Position numbers and translations under genes: made by a program. The notes under the pieces are model-generated. The model saw only the letters and a list, made by a program, of their open reading frames with translations, did not search any database and had not been told where the DNA came from. Below are positions 1 through 7,825 of a stretch of DNA of 64,000 nt, in pieces. This DNA is from Asaia bogorensis_B (GTDB taxonomy: Bacteria; Pseudomonadota; Alphaproteobacteria; Acetobacterales; Acetobacteraceae): assembly GCF_900465315.1 (NCBI RefSeq), contig NZ_UBIX01000016.1; one strand, written 5' to 3'. The first letter of the stretch is position 1, and the number at the start of each line of letters is the position of its first letter.

Positions 1-858
1 GGCTGCTCGAATTATCCGACCTGCCAGTTCACCCGTCGCCTCGTGGCCGAGGATGGTGGCGAGGGCGAGACGCTCAAGGAAGGGATGAAAAGCCTCGGTC
101 AGGATCCGGAAACGGGTGAGGAAGTGACCGTGCGTCGCGGGCCTTACGGTCTTTATATCCAGCGCGGTGAGGCCGACCCCGAGAACAAGAAGATCAAACC
201 CAAGCGCACCACCATCCCCAAGGGGCTGGAGGGCGACAAGCTGACGCTGGACAAGGCGATCGGCCTTCTCTCCCTGCCACGCAAGCTGGGCCCTCATCCT
301 GAAACCGGCGAGATGATCGAGGCCGGGCTCGGGCGTTTTGGCCCCTATGTGAAGATGGGGTCCATTTTCGGTACGCTCGATGCCGATGATGACGTGCTGA
401 CCGTTGGGCTCAATCGCGCCATCGACTCGCTGGCCAAAAAGCTGGCATCGATTCGCAATCTCGGTGCTCATCCCAAGGACGGCGAGGCCGTGATGGTCCG
501 CAAGGGACGATTTGGCCCTTACGTGCAGCATGGGCAGGTCGTGGCCAATCTGGCCAAGGGCCAGATGATGGATGACGTGACCCTCGATGAGGCTCTGGCG
601 CTTCTGGCCGAAAAGGGGAAACCCCTGAAGGCCAAGGGCAAGACCACACGCAAGACCACGCCCAAAGCCGCGTCGGGCGACGCAGCGACCGAAAAGGCCA
701 CGCCTCGCAGGAAGGCCGCGCCTAAAGCTGCCGCCAAGAAACCGGCAGCCAAAAAGGCGGCACCCGCCAGAAAAAAAGCCCCAGAAAAGGCGGGGGATGA
801 GAAACCAGCGAGGAAATCACGCGCTTCAAGGACAACAGATGGTGATGACGCCGCGTAA
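1..858 (+). CDS. topA: DNA topoisomerase I, C-terminal part (5' end outside window)
   Basis: Type IA topoisomerase that relaxes negative supercoils. Only the C-terminal accessory region is here; the catalytic domain lies upstream of the window. The frame is open from base 1 and begins inside a zinc-ribbon piece (CSNYPTC followed by FTR). Three tandem modules follow, each with the core GR(Y/F)G(P/L)Y (around bases 150-170, 330-350 and 505-525), which is the usual alphaproteobacterial arrangement. The last 75 or so residues are rich in Lys, Ala and Pro, a basic tail that probably binds DNA. Family assignment rests on these repeats and is firm. The full length cannot be judged. Confidence 0.95.
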   Translation, partial: GCSNYPTCQFTRRLVAEDGGEGETLKEGMKSLGQDPETGEEVTVRRGPYGLYIQRGEADPENKKIKPKRTTIPKGLEGDKLTLDKAIGLLSLPRKLGPHPETGEMIEAGLGRFGPYVKMGSIFGTLDADDDVLTVGLNRAIDSLAKKLASIRNLGAHPKDGEAVMVRKGRFGPYVQHGQVVANLAKGQMMDDVTLDEALALLAEKGKPLKAKGKTTRKTTPKAASGDAATEKATPRRKAAPKAAAKKPAAKKAAPARKKAPEKAGDEKPARKSRASRTTDGDDAA

Positions 859-1038
859 TTTGCGTTTTTGATGCCACAGACCGTGGCAAAAACGTCGCTC
901 TCCCTGTTAGGCTCCCTTTCGCGGTCCAGGCAGGACCGTTAAAGCGGCACTCGATGGGGGAAGCCATCGCCCTGATGGTCAAGGTCACCGGCTCTGAACA
1001 ACGTTCCTTTCCTGACTGGCGCGCCCTCACGAGGGCTT

Positions 1039-2682
1039 GTGGGCGCAATGGGGCTGGCCGTTGCCTTTGCCACTCTGGCTGGACCATATCCCGCTGAAGC
1101 CGCCCACTCTCGTTCAAGAGGCGCTCCCCAGACAGAACTTGCGCAAGCGACCCTGTCGCAGAGTGCGCAGGACCCTGTAGCCAGCAACGCCCAGACTTCT
1201 CGATCGCTGGATACGGGACTCCTTGCTTCTGTGCTGTCGAGCGCATTCCGGTTTCTCATACCACGAACTCTGGATGCCCATTCAAGCCGCACGTACAGCC
1301 TATGGGGCCTTGATGGCCTGACAGCGATCGATCCCTCCATAACGATTGAGGAGCCATCGCCAGCACCGCGTGAAGCGCCGCTCATTCGTTTGAGCCTGAG
1401 CCAGAAAACCATCGCGGAGTTCCGCGAGCCGGGCGAAAACGAGACAGGCGACTGGATACGTGTTCTGGTCTCGATCATGAATGCGGCATGGCGTGCCTCA
1501 CCCGCGCTGAGGAGCGCCGGCCGCGACGCCCTGCTACAGAGCTTTTTTGACGAGTTGTTCAACCACCTTGACCCCTACTCACGTTATGTAGCGCCTTCAT
1601 CCGCCGGTAACGACCGCGCAAACCGCACAGGTGATGTGGCAGGGGTCGGCATCTCACTGGTGCGGGACGGTACTGCGCTGGTGATCGGGGCGATCAACGC
1701 CAATGGGCCAGCCTGGGCAGCTGGAGCAAACATTGGTCAGAAGCTCCTCGCTGTTGACGGGAAATCGACTCGAAACCAGGACCCGGCGAGCGTGGAAAGC
1801 TGGCTGGTTGGCGCACCCGGCAGCAAGGTCAAGCTGCTGCTGGCCGATCCCGGGCGTCATGGGGCGATCATGCGCCTCGATCGTCAGATCGTGCCGCCTC
1901 AGACAGTGTTTGCCAGTACTCACGACCATATCGCCGTGATGCGTATCTCGTCGTTTTCATCGGATACAGCCGAGGAACTGAGCCAGAATATCGATCAGGC
2001 CCTGCAGGACAAAAAGCTGGTCGGGCTGATATTTGATCTGCGTGGTGATCGCGGCGGAGTACTGCAACAGGCCGTGACCGCGACTGCGCTGGTTCTCGAT
2101 CAGGGCATTGCCGTTGTCACGAAAGGGCGGGATCCGAAATCGAACCATATCTGGGCGGTGCAGGGTGGTGACATGACACATGGCCTGCCCATCACGGTTC
2201 TGGTCGATGGACGAACGGCCAGCGCGGCCGAGATCATGGCAGCTGCCCTGTCCGATCATCGACGCGCGGTTGTGATTGGCAGCGCAACCCTCGGCAAAGG
2301 CCTGGTGCAGGCCATTGGCCAGATGCCTGATGGCGGCGAGCTGTTCGTGACATGGAGCCGCGTGCTGGCACCCCTTGGCTGGCCGCTGCAGGGACTGGGT
2401 GTTACGCCACAGATCTGCACATCGCGCGGAGCCTTCTCTCTGGAACAACAGCTGGGCGCTCTTGCGCAGGGCAGATTGCAGGACGCCGACACCGTACGAG
2501 CCAGTCGCGAAATCCGTTTTCCGGTCAGCGTGTCGAGAATTCTCGATATCCGTCGTCACTGCCCTGCAGCTCTTGGCACAGATACGGACCTCGATACAGC
2601 TGCCCTGCTCCTGCATCGACCCGCGAGCTATCGCGCTGCCCTGGCCGCCATGCCAGATGATATGGACGACGCTTCACCATGA
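1039..2682 (+). CDS. S41 family C-terminal processing peptidase with PDZ domain
   Basis: Predicted periplasmic serine protease of the CtpA/Tsp family. The N-terminus has a hydrophobic stretch ending in AEA before a polar segment, a plausible signal peptide. A PDZ domain follows in roughly residues 195-285, then the protease core. The Ser-Lys catalytic pair is visible: Ser395 in TASAAE and Lys420 in LGKGLVQ, 25 residues apart as in CtpB and Tsp. The frame opens at about base 976 and the first usable codon is GTG 1039; ATG 1048 is an alternative. The next gene starts on the stop codon (4-base overlap), so the two are probably co-transcribed. The substrate is unknown. Confidence 0.85.
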   Translation: MGAMGLAVAFATLAGPYPAEAAHSRSRGAPQTELAQATLSQSAQDPVASNAQTSRSLDTGLLASVLSSAFRFLIPRTLDAHSSRTYSLWGLDGLTAIDPSITIEEPSPAPREAPLIRLSLSQKTIAEFREPGENETGDWIRVLVSIMNAAWRASPALRSAGRDALLQSFFDELFNHLDPYSRYVAPSSAGNDRANRTGDVAGVGISLVRDGTALVIGAINANGPAWAAGANIGQKLLAVDGKSTRNQDPASVESWLVGAPGSKVKLLLADPGRHGAIMRLDRQIVPPQTVFASTHDHIAVMRISSFSSDTAEELSQNIDQALQDKKLVGLIFDLRGDRGGVLQQAVTATALVLDQGIAVVTKGRDPKSNHIWAVQGGDMTHGLPITVLVDGRTASAAEIMAAALSDHRRAVVIGSATLGKGLVQAIGQMPDGGELFVTWSRVLAPLGWPLQGLGVTPQICTSRGAFSLEQQLGALAQGRLQDADTVRASREIRFPVSVSRILDIRRHCPAALGTDTDLDTAALLLHRPASYRAALAAMPDDMDDASP

Positions 2683-3011
2683 CGGAAGCCCGCTTGAAAA
2701 CAGGCCTTTGGGCGCGCGCGCTCATGCGGCTCGTGCAAAGTCAGGGTCATGGCGCGATGATGCTCAAGCGAGGCGATGAAGATGCCGGGGCGCTGCTGAT
2801 TGTACTGACTGACAAGGAGAACCGCCTTGCAGTGCTCCGTGTTGCGGGGTTGGGACAGGGTTGGGAGCGTCATTGCATGAGCGATCCCCTCGCGCTGGAC
2901 GCCTATCTCGAGCGCCAGAAACGTTATGATCCTGACCTGTGGGTTCTTGAGTTCACCCTCGGGAGCATAGACGAGCCCATAGAACATATCCTGCCAGATC
3001 GCGGAGGCTGA
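2679..3011 (+). CDS. DUF1491 family protein
   Basis: A 110-residue soluble protein with the DUF1491 pattern: an N-terminal LKTGLWARALMR segment, a central block reading like a small alpha/beta fold, and a C-terminal RQKRYDPDLWVLEF motif typical of this alphaproteobacterial family. The biochemical function of the family is not known to me. It begins inside the stop codon of the S41 peptidase gene, so translational coupling is likely. No signal peptide or membrane segment. Confidence 0.8.
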   Translation: MTEARLKTGLWARALMRLVQSQGHGAMMLKRGDEDAGALLIVLTDKENRLAVLRVAGLGQGWERHCMSDPLALDAYLERQKRYDPDLWVLEFTLGSIDEPIEHILPDRGG

Positions 3012-3243
3012 GTCAGTCTTACGGGCGGCACACGCGACAAGGCATCGTCACGAGGAGTGTTGCAGCCATCCCACACTCGGGGCAGGAAGAAGGAAGTGCC
3101 TCACTTGGCGAACGCACCGGGAGAGGAAACATGCGTTGCACAGGGATGACAGTTCAGCGAAAAGACGGCATTCAGATCGCTGCGGACGGCCAGGAGACTG
3201 GCCTGCTCTCAGTCTGCCGCGTGAAAAGGATGGAGAAGACGAT

Positions 3244-4470
3244 ATGACGCTGGAACACCGAACGCGCGGTAAAGCCGTTTGCCGCCCGTTTTACGATGTC
3301 CGGCAGGTGGTCGGATCCTTCTCCCGCCTCATGCGCCGACATGGGCAGAGTCTGACAGCACTGGCCGGCTTTGGATTTGTCGGTTTCACCCTCGCTGCAG
3401 CACCCGCCCACGCACAGGTCGTCAAGGGCCTGTATGTGGCTGGTTCCGGTGGCGCGAGCTTCAATCAGGACCAGACCGTGCGTCTGTCACCTGTTCTGCC
3501 GAGCGGTCGTGACCATTATGACGCTGGTGTAACGGGGCTGGGCTCGGTCGGCTGGGGTCTTGGCAACGGCTTCCGCGTTGAAGTCGAAGGCAATTACCGC
3601 AACAATCGCCTGCAGCAGTTCAAGTCCAGCTACTTCCCCTCGTCAGCAGGTGGTCGTCAGCAGGGTTATGGCGTGATGGCCAATGCCCTGTTCGATATGG
3701 ATATCGGTGCCAACTGGGTCTATCCCTATTTCGGCGCTGGTATCGGCTATGGCTGGCAGGCCATGAACGCCTCGGTGCGGGCACCTAACAACTATCTCAG
3801 CCAGAAAATTGGCGGGACAACGAGCAATTTTGCCTATCAGGGCATCTTCGGCCTGTCGTTCCCCGTACCTTTCGCCGTCGGTCTGTCTTTCACCACCGAG
3901 TATCGCTTCTATTCGCTGCTTGGCCCCAACGGCCATCACGCAACCGGGTATGGCAGCATTGGTGGTTACGACACCCCACGCCCTGCAGGGGCGATGGATG
4001 GCAATCGTGTCACCCGCAATGATTTCAACCATTCCTTGCTGCTAGGCCTGCGCTACGAGTTCAATCCTGCCCCGCCGCCGCCGCGCAGCGTTCCCGTCAT
4101 GACAGCGCCCGCCCCAGCACCGGCCCGCAGCTATCTGGTGTTTTTTGACTGGGATCGTGCGGATCTGACGGACAGGGCGCGTTCGATTGTCGGCACGGCC
4201 GCGCAGAACTCAACCCACACGCAGCTGACCCGCATCGAAGTGAATGGCTACACGGATAACAGCGCCGCTCATCCGGGGCCCCGTGGTGCCAGCTACAACC
4301 TCAAGCTTTCACAGCGTCGTGCCGATGCCGTGCGTGCTGAGCTGATCCGTGACGGCGTGGCCGGCGGGCTGATTGCCGTCAAGGGTTATGGTGAGAGCAA
4401 CCCGCTTGTCCAGACCGGCCCCAACACGCGTGAACCGCAGAACCGCCGTGTAGAGATCATCCTGCACTGA
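3244..4470 (+). CDS. OmpA family outer-membrane protein
   Basis: Outer-membrane protein joining an N-terminal beta-barrel (alternating hydrophobic strands rich in Gly and aromatic residues, ending about residue 275), a Pro/Ala linker, and a C-terminal OmpA domain that binds peptidoglycan. In the OmpA domain VNGYTDNS and NRRVEIIL supply the Asp and Arg that contact diaminopimelate. Start: a longer frame exists from TTG 3136, but ATG 3244 has GGAG eight bases upstream, while ATG 3331 would give the tidiest signal peptide (cleavage after PAHA). I prefer 3244. A strong hairpin terminator follows the gene. Confidence 0.85.
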   Translation: MTLEHRTRGKAVCRPFYDVRQVVGSFSRLMRRHGQSLTALAGFGFVGFTLAAAPAHAQVVKGLYVAGSGGASFNQDQTVRLSPVLPSGRDHYDAGVTGLGSVGWGLGNGFRVEVEGNYRNNRLQQFKSSYFPSSAGGRQQGYGVMANALFDMDIGANWVYPYFGAGIGYGWQAMNASVRAPNNYLSQKIGGTTSNFAYQGIFGLSFPVPFAVGLSFTTEYRFYSLLGPNGHHATGYGSIGGYDTPRPAGAMDGNRVTRNDFNHSLLLGLRYEFNPAPPPPRSVPVMTAPAPAPARSYLVFFDWDRADLTDRARSIVGTAAQNSTHTQLTRIEVNGYTDNSAAHPGPRGASYNLKLSQRRADAVRAELIRDGVAGGLIAVKGYGESNPLVQTGPNTREPQNRRVEIILH

Positions 4471-4547
4471 TCAGGGCCATCACGCTGCCTGAGGGGCCGC
4501 GTGATGGAGCGACGTGCTACGGACATGATCGAATGACGATGAAACAG

Positions 4548-4580
4548 GCCCTGAGCCGCATGGTGGCCTCAGGGCTTTTT
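4548..4580 (+). terminator. Rho-independent terminator after the OmpA gene
   Basis: Perfect 8-bp stem GCCCTGAG (4548-4555) with CTCAGGGC (4568-4575), extendable by two G-C pairs, followed by TTTTT at 4576-4580. It lies between the converging OmpA-family and cysK genes and may serve both. A second stem, CATCACGC (4478-4485) with GCGTGATG (4499-4506), sits just upstream without a T-run. Confidence 0.8.
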
Positions 4581-4592
4581 CATGCCTGGTGA

Positions 4593-5594
4593 TCAGACCA
4601 GCCCGTTGAAGAGCGACGTCGAGAGGTAGCGCTCGGCAAAGGACGGTACGATCGAGACGATCGTCTTGCCGGCGTTTTCCTCGCGCTGTGCCAGCGCCAG
4701 AGCGGCATGCAGCGAGGCGCCGGAAGAAATACCGATGGGAATGCCCTCAATGCGTGCACAGCGCCGGGCCGCAGCCATCGCATCGCGCTCGGACACCGCC
4801 AGAACGCCATCGAGCAGTGAGGAGTCGAGCGTATTCGGGCAGAAGCCGGGACCGATACCCTGGATACCATGCGGACCGGGATCATCGCCATTCAGCACCG
4901 CACTTTCGGCGGGCTCGACGCCCCAGAACTGCATCTCGGGCTTTCGGGGACGCAGGGTGCGGGCGATCCCTGTCAGCGTGCCTCCTGTGCCGACACCTGC
5001 CACCACCAGATCGACCTTGCCCTGCGTATCCTCCCAGATCTCCTCAGCGGTGGTCAGGGCATGGATTTCCGGGTTCGCGGGATTATCAAACTGGCTTGGC
5101 ATCCAGGCATCGGGCAGCGAGGCGACGAGTTCTTCTGCGCGAAGAATGGCCCCGGCCATGCCGCGCGCTGCAGGCGTCAGTTCAAGCTGGGCATCCATCA
5201 TGCGCAGCATCTTGCGTCGCTCGATCGAGGCGCTTTCCGGCATGGTCACGATCAGCCTGTAGCCTAAAGCCGCCGAGGCGAAAGCCAGGGAGATACCGGT
5301 ATTACCTGAGGTCGGTTCCACCAGAACGGTACGCCCCGGTGTGATGTCGCCCCGGGCCTCGGCCTGCTGGATCAGGGCAAGGCCGATACGATCCTTTACC
5401 GAGCCGAGCGGGTTGAAGAATTCCAGTTTCAGCAGCAACCGGGCGTGAAGTTTGTCAGCCTCGGTCAGGCGCGGCACGGCCACCAGCGGCGTACCGCCCA
5501 CCGTTTCCAGAATCGACTCATAGACACGACCCCTCGGTGCGGCATAGCGCGATGCAAAACCACGCGCCTCGTCCTTTTCGTGTCGAATGGTCAT
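4593..5594 (-). CDS. cysK: Cysteine synthase A (O-acetylserine sulfhydrylase)
   Basis: PLP-dependent synthesis of L-cysteine from O-acetylserine and sulfide, cytosolic. The PLP lysine is Lys67 in NPLGSVKDR; the substrate/phosphate loop TSGNTG is at 95-100; and a glycine-rich GVGTGGTLTG loop follows near residue 200. Length 333 is normal, with about 25 extra N-terminal residues compared with short CysK proteins. It is divergent from an Rrf2-type regulator with 129 bases between the starts, an arrangement suggesting that regulator controls it. CysM or a cystathionine-forming relative is a less likely alternative. Confidence 0.93.
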   Translation of the reverse strand: MTIRHEKDEARGFASRYAAPRGRVYESILETVGGTPLVAVPRLTEADKLHARLLLKLEFFNPLGSVKDRIGLALIQQAEARGDITPGRTVLVEPTSGNTGISLAFASAALGYRLIVTMPESASIERRKMLRMMDAQLELTPAARGMAGAILRAEELVASLPDAWMPSQFDNPANPEIHALTTAEEIWEDTQGKVDLVVAGVGTGGTLTGIARTLRPRKPEMQFWGVEPAESAVLNGDDPGPHGIQGIGPGFCPNTLDSSLLDGVLAVSERDAMAAARRCARIEGIPIGISSGASLHAALALAQREENAGKTIVSIVPSFAERYLSTSLFNGLV

Positions 5595-5689
5595 AGTTGG
5601 GTCCCTCGTATCAGATGGCAGGACGATGTTTCCTGCAATGTCGGCTTTCCTGCGATGCCGGTCTGTGATTTGCAGGCAATAACTGCTAT

Positions 5690-5701
5690 ATTACGCGTAA
5701 T
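5690..5701. promoter_or_regulatory. 12-bp palindrome, possible operator for the Rrf2 regulator
   Basis: ATTACGCGTAAT is a perfect palindrome in the cysK/Rrf2 intergenic region, 22 bases upstream of the regulator start. A TATATT at 5687-5692 overlaps it and could be a -10 element. The position suits autoregulation or control of both genes, but binding is inference only. Confidence 0.4.
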
Positions 5702-5723
5702 TTGTCATTGAGGAAAAATCTGC

Positions 5724-6173
5724 ATGTATCTCCGCAGGGACAGGGCGATGGTTGCCGTGATCATCATGGTCGATGTGGCCTTCCATGCAGGGCGCTCAAG
5801 CCTGGTGAGCGGAGGGGATATCGCCGAACGCGCAGGGCTGGCCCGCCGTGGGATCGAGCCCCTGCTTCAGGCTCTGTCACGCTCGGGATTGCTGGAAAGC
5901 GTGCGTGGGCCCCGTGGTGGCTATCGCCTGGGGCGGCCACAACGCGATATTGGCCTCGATGAGATTGTCCGCGTGGTTGTATCGGAAGATACCGGGACCG
6001 AGGAGACCGCTCAGGGAGCGCTCTTTCGCAGCGTTATCGAGCCATGCTGGCAGGTTCTGGATGAGACGGTTCGCAGTGAAATGGCCGCCCTGACCCTTGA
6101 GGAAATGGTGCGCCGCGCCGAGGCTGCAGGCCTCCGACGGCCCGTCCACGAGCCGATTTCATTTTCGATCTGA
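5724..6173 (+). CDS. Rrf2 family transcriptional regulator (CymR-like)
   Basis: Winged-helix regulator of 149 residues. The N-terminal half carries the Rrf2 HTH with ISGGDIAERAGL-like and RGGYRLGR wing motifs (SGGDIAERAGL, GPRGGYRLGR). Fe-S-sensing members (IscR, NsrR, RirA) have three Cys in the C-terminal half; this one has a single Cys (in IEPCWQV), so it should not hold a cluster and resembles CymR, which senses through CysK/O-acetylserine. Its divergence from cysK fits control of cysteine synthesis. The regulatory role is inferred from context. Confidence 0.8.
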   Translation: MYLRRDRAMVAVIIMVDVAFHAGRSSLVSGGDIAERAGLARRGIEPLLQALSRSGLLESVRGPRGGYRLGRPQRDIGLDEIVRVVVSEDTGTEETAQGALFRSVIEPCWQVLDETVRSEMAALTLEEMVRRAEAAGLRRPVHEPISFSI

Positions 6174-6270
6174 AGAAAACTCAGGGTCGGGGCTGATAAC
6201 ACGCCGGGGAAAACAATCCCGCCGCCCTCAGGCCTGCGGGCTGACACCGCCTATGGAAGGTTCGACCGGT

Positions 6271-6292
6271 GGGGGCTCCCGGAAAAGCCCCC
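6271..6292. terminator. Hairpin between converging genes
   Basis: Perfect 7-bp GC-rich stem GGGGGCT (6271-6277) with AGCCCCC (6286-6292) between the Rrf2 gene and the minus-strand lipoprotein gene, which converge here. No strong T-run on either side, so termination is plausible rather than certain. Confidence 0.45.
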
Positions 6293-6304
6293 CGGCTCTA
6301 ACCC

Positions 6305-6841
6305 TTACTTCTTGCTGCTCTTGCGACGTGTCGCTGTACGCTTGGCAACCGGCTTCTTGGCCGCAGGGGCCAGAACAGGCGCTGGCGGGGCAGCAACGGT
6401 CACGCCGGTTGCATCGACCATGGCGTTGACGGTCAGCTTCGTACGCGGCTCGGTACCGCCGGGGATCAGGATCGCCGTGAAGCTGTCCTTGCCCGCATAG
6501 GCCGTGCTGGGCGTATACGTCACATAGGTATGGTCATCGAAGTTGTAGATGAAGGCCTTGCCGTGCTCTGGCGCAGGTGACACGCCAAAGGAGCGGTAAT
6601 TCGTATTCCCTGGCTTTTGAACAGAAAGAGCGCAGAGCCCGTCATCGCTACGGACTGTCATATCGACGGACATGCTGCCATCAGCGGCTGTCTTGACCGG
6701 CGTCGTCTTACAGACAGCAGAGACCTTCTGATAACCGAAGGGATTGGGGGGCACGACGCGCTGTACAACAGGCTTTTGTGCGCAGGCCGCCAGGGTCAGG
6801 GCCGAAACGAGAGTAATTGCAGAACCACGCAGTCGCACCAT
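6305..6841 (-). CDS. Predicted lipoprotein of unknown function
   Basis: Exported protein: a short hydrophobic leader ends in a lipobox LAAC. The middle is beta-rich with repeated Thr/Val/Tyr, reading like an immunoglobulin-type or cadherin-like fold (AGKDSFTA resembles the end of a bacterial Ig-like repeat). The C-terminus is a basic AAKKPVAKRTATRRKSSKK tail, perhaps for peptidoglycan or nucleic-acid contact. Start is uncertain: the frame runs to GTG 6850, but GGAG at 6845-6848 favours ATG 6841 or GTG 6838. I do not recognise the family. Confidence 0.7.
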   Translation of the reverse strand: MVRLRGSAITLVSALTLAACAQKPVVQRVVPPNPFGYQKVSAVCKTTPVKTAADGSMSVDMTVRSDDGLCALSVQKPGNTNYRSFGVSPAPEHGKAFIYNFDDHTYVTYTPSTAYAGKDSFTAILIPGGTEPRTKLTVNAMVDATGVTVAAPPAPVLAPAAKKPVAKRTATRRKSSKK

Positions 6842-7203
6842 CAACTCCACTGATCACATGTCATCGAAAATCGATTCTGCCTTGTTTTGCACCAGCAGGC
6901 CCGACACAAGATGTTCAGGAGCGTGTTTCACGCACCTGAAAACAAATTCATCCAAGGCCCTAGCGCAAGCCGCGCCCCACAGGAAGGGGGAAGCAGGGCC
7001 CGAATCAAAAGAAAAGGGTGCGCGGGTTTTTTTTCACCGAATCAGTCTAAACGCTTGCCTGCGAGCATTTTCTCGCCGCAATTGCTGCGACATAATCGGA
7101 TAAAGTTCCGTATTCCCGCGTGCCTCCTGATCTGGCCCGCCACATGCCTGCCCTGCCCGGAGAATCTCCGGCTTTCCAGTTTCTGCCCTTGTGGAGTCTC
7201 TTG
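6842..7203. other. Intergenic stretch between divergent genes
   Basis: About 360 bases without a convincing gene. It must hold the promoters of the minus-strand lipoprotein gene and the plus-strand gene at 7204. Visible features are a T8 run near 7027-7034 and an inverted repeat CCGGAGA-A-TCTCCGG near 7158-7172 in the leader of the plus-strand gene. I could not place promoter boxes with confidence. Confidence 0.5.
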
Positions 7204-7761
7204 ATGTCGTTTTCAGCCCGGCAACGCCTCCTGCGCCCGTTTGCGCGTCTCACCGCCTGCGCCTTTATTGCTGGCAGCTTTTTCGCCTCCGGTGCTGCTT
7301 ACGCCGCCGGGTGCAGCGAGTCCCCCGCCCACGAAGCCTTCAATGTGCAGGGTCTCAAGAGCGAACTGATGGTCACGGCGCTCTCGTGCAGCGCACAGGA
7401 CCGCTACAACGCGTTCGTAGCGAAGTTCCGCCCCAAGCTGGCTGCCGAGGAAGAACGCCTCAACACCTATTTCAAGTCAGCCTATGGCCGTAACGCTACG
7501 AAGGCGCATGACGACTACATCACGCAGCTTGCCAATGTGCAGTCGGAAGGCGGCCTCAAGGCAGGTACGATCTTCTGTCAGCAGCGGGTCGCGATGTTCG
7601 ACGAGGTCGATGCCCTCGATGATGGTGCCGATCTTGCGCATTACGCCGATGCGAAGGACGTGGTTCAGCCGGCCTCGTTCGAAACCTGCTCGGCCCCCGA
7701 AGCAGTCTCCCATAGCCGCAGCACGACCACACGGCGCACCCATCGCAAGACACGCGCCTAA
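7204..7761 (+). CDS. Exported protein of unknown function
   Basis: 185 residues from ATG 7204, which has GGAG at 7192-7195, eight bases upstream; the longer frame from 7120 lacks such support. The N-terminus is basic then hydrophobic with cleavage likely after AAYA. The mature part is mostly helical and charged, with four Cys (in GCSES, LSCSAQ, FCQQR and ETCSA) that could form two disulfides in the periplasm. The C-terminal 20 residues are basic. No family recognised; it is transcribed toward parE, 64 bases away. Confidence 0.7.
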   Translation: MSFSARQRLLRPFARLTACAFIAGSFFASGAAYAAGCSESPAHEAFNVQGLKSELMVTALSCSAQDRYNAFVAKFRPKLAAEEERLNTYFKSAYGRNATKAHDDYITQLANVQSEGGLKAGTIFCQQRVAMFDEVDALDDGADLAHYADAKDVVQPASFETCSAPEAVSHSRSTTTRRTHRKTRA

Positions 7762-7825
7762 AATCTGATCCTCTTCCTGCACGGGGCGCTTGACGGCGCC
7801 CCGGCGAGGCCGTCAAGAACGCAAT

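Noticed and set aside
869..890. Hairpin TGCCAC/GTGGCA just after topA
   Set aside because: Short stem followed by A-run rather than T-run on the plus strand; not convincing as a topA terminator.
939..1562. Minus-strand open frame of 207 codons opposite the S41 peptidase start
   Set aside because: Antisense to a protease gene with clear motifs; no ribosome-binding site and no recognisable protein.
6744..7103. Plus-strand 119-codon frame in the gap before 7204
   Set aside because: Starts inside the minus-strand lipoprotein gene, has no ribosome-binding site and an implausible composition.
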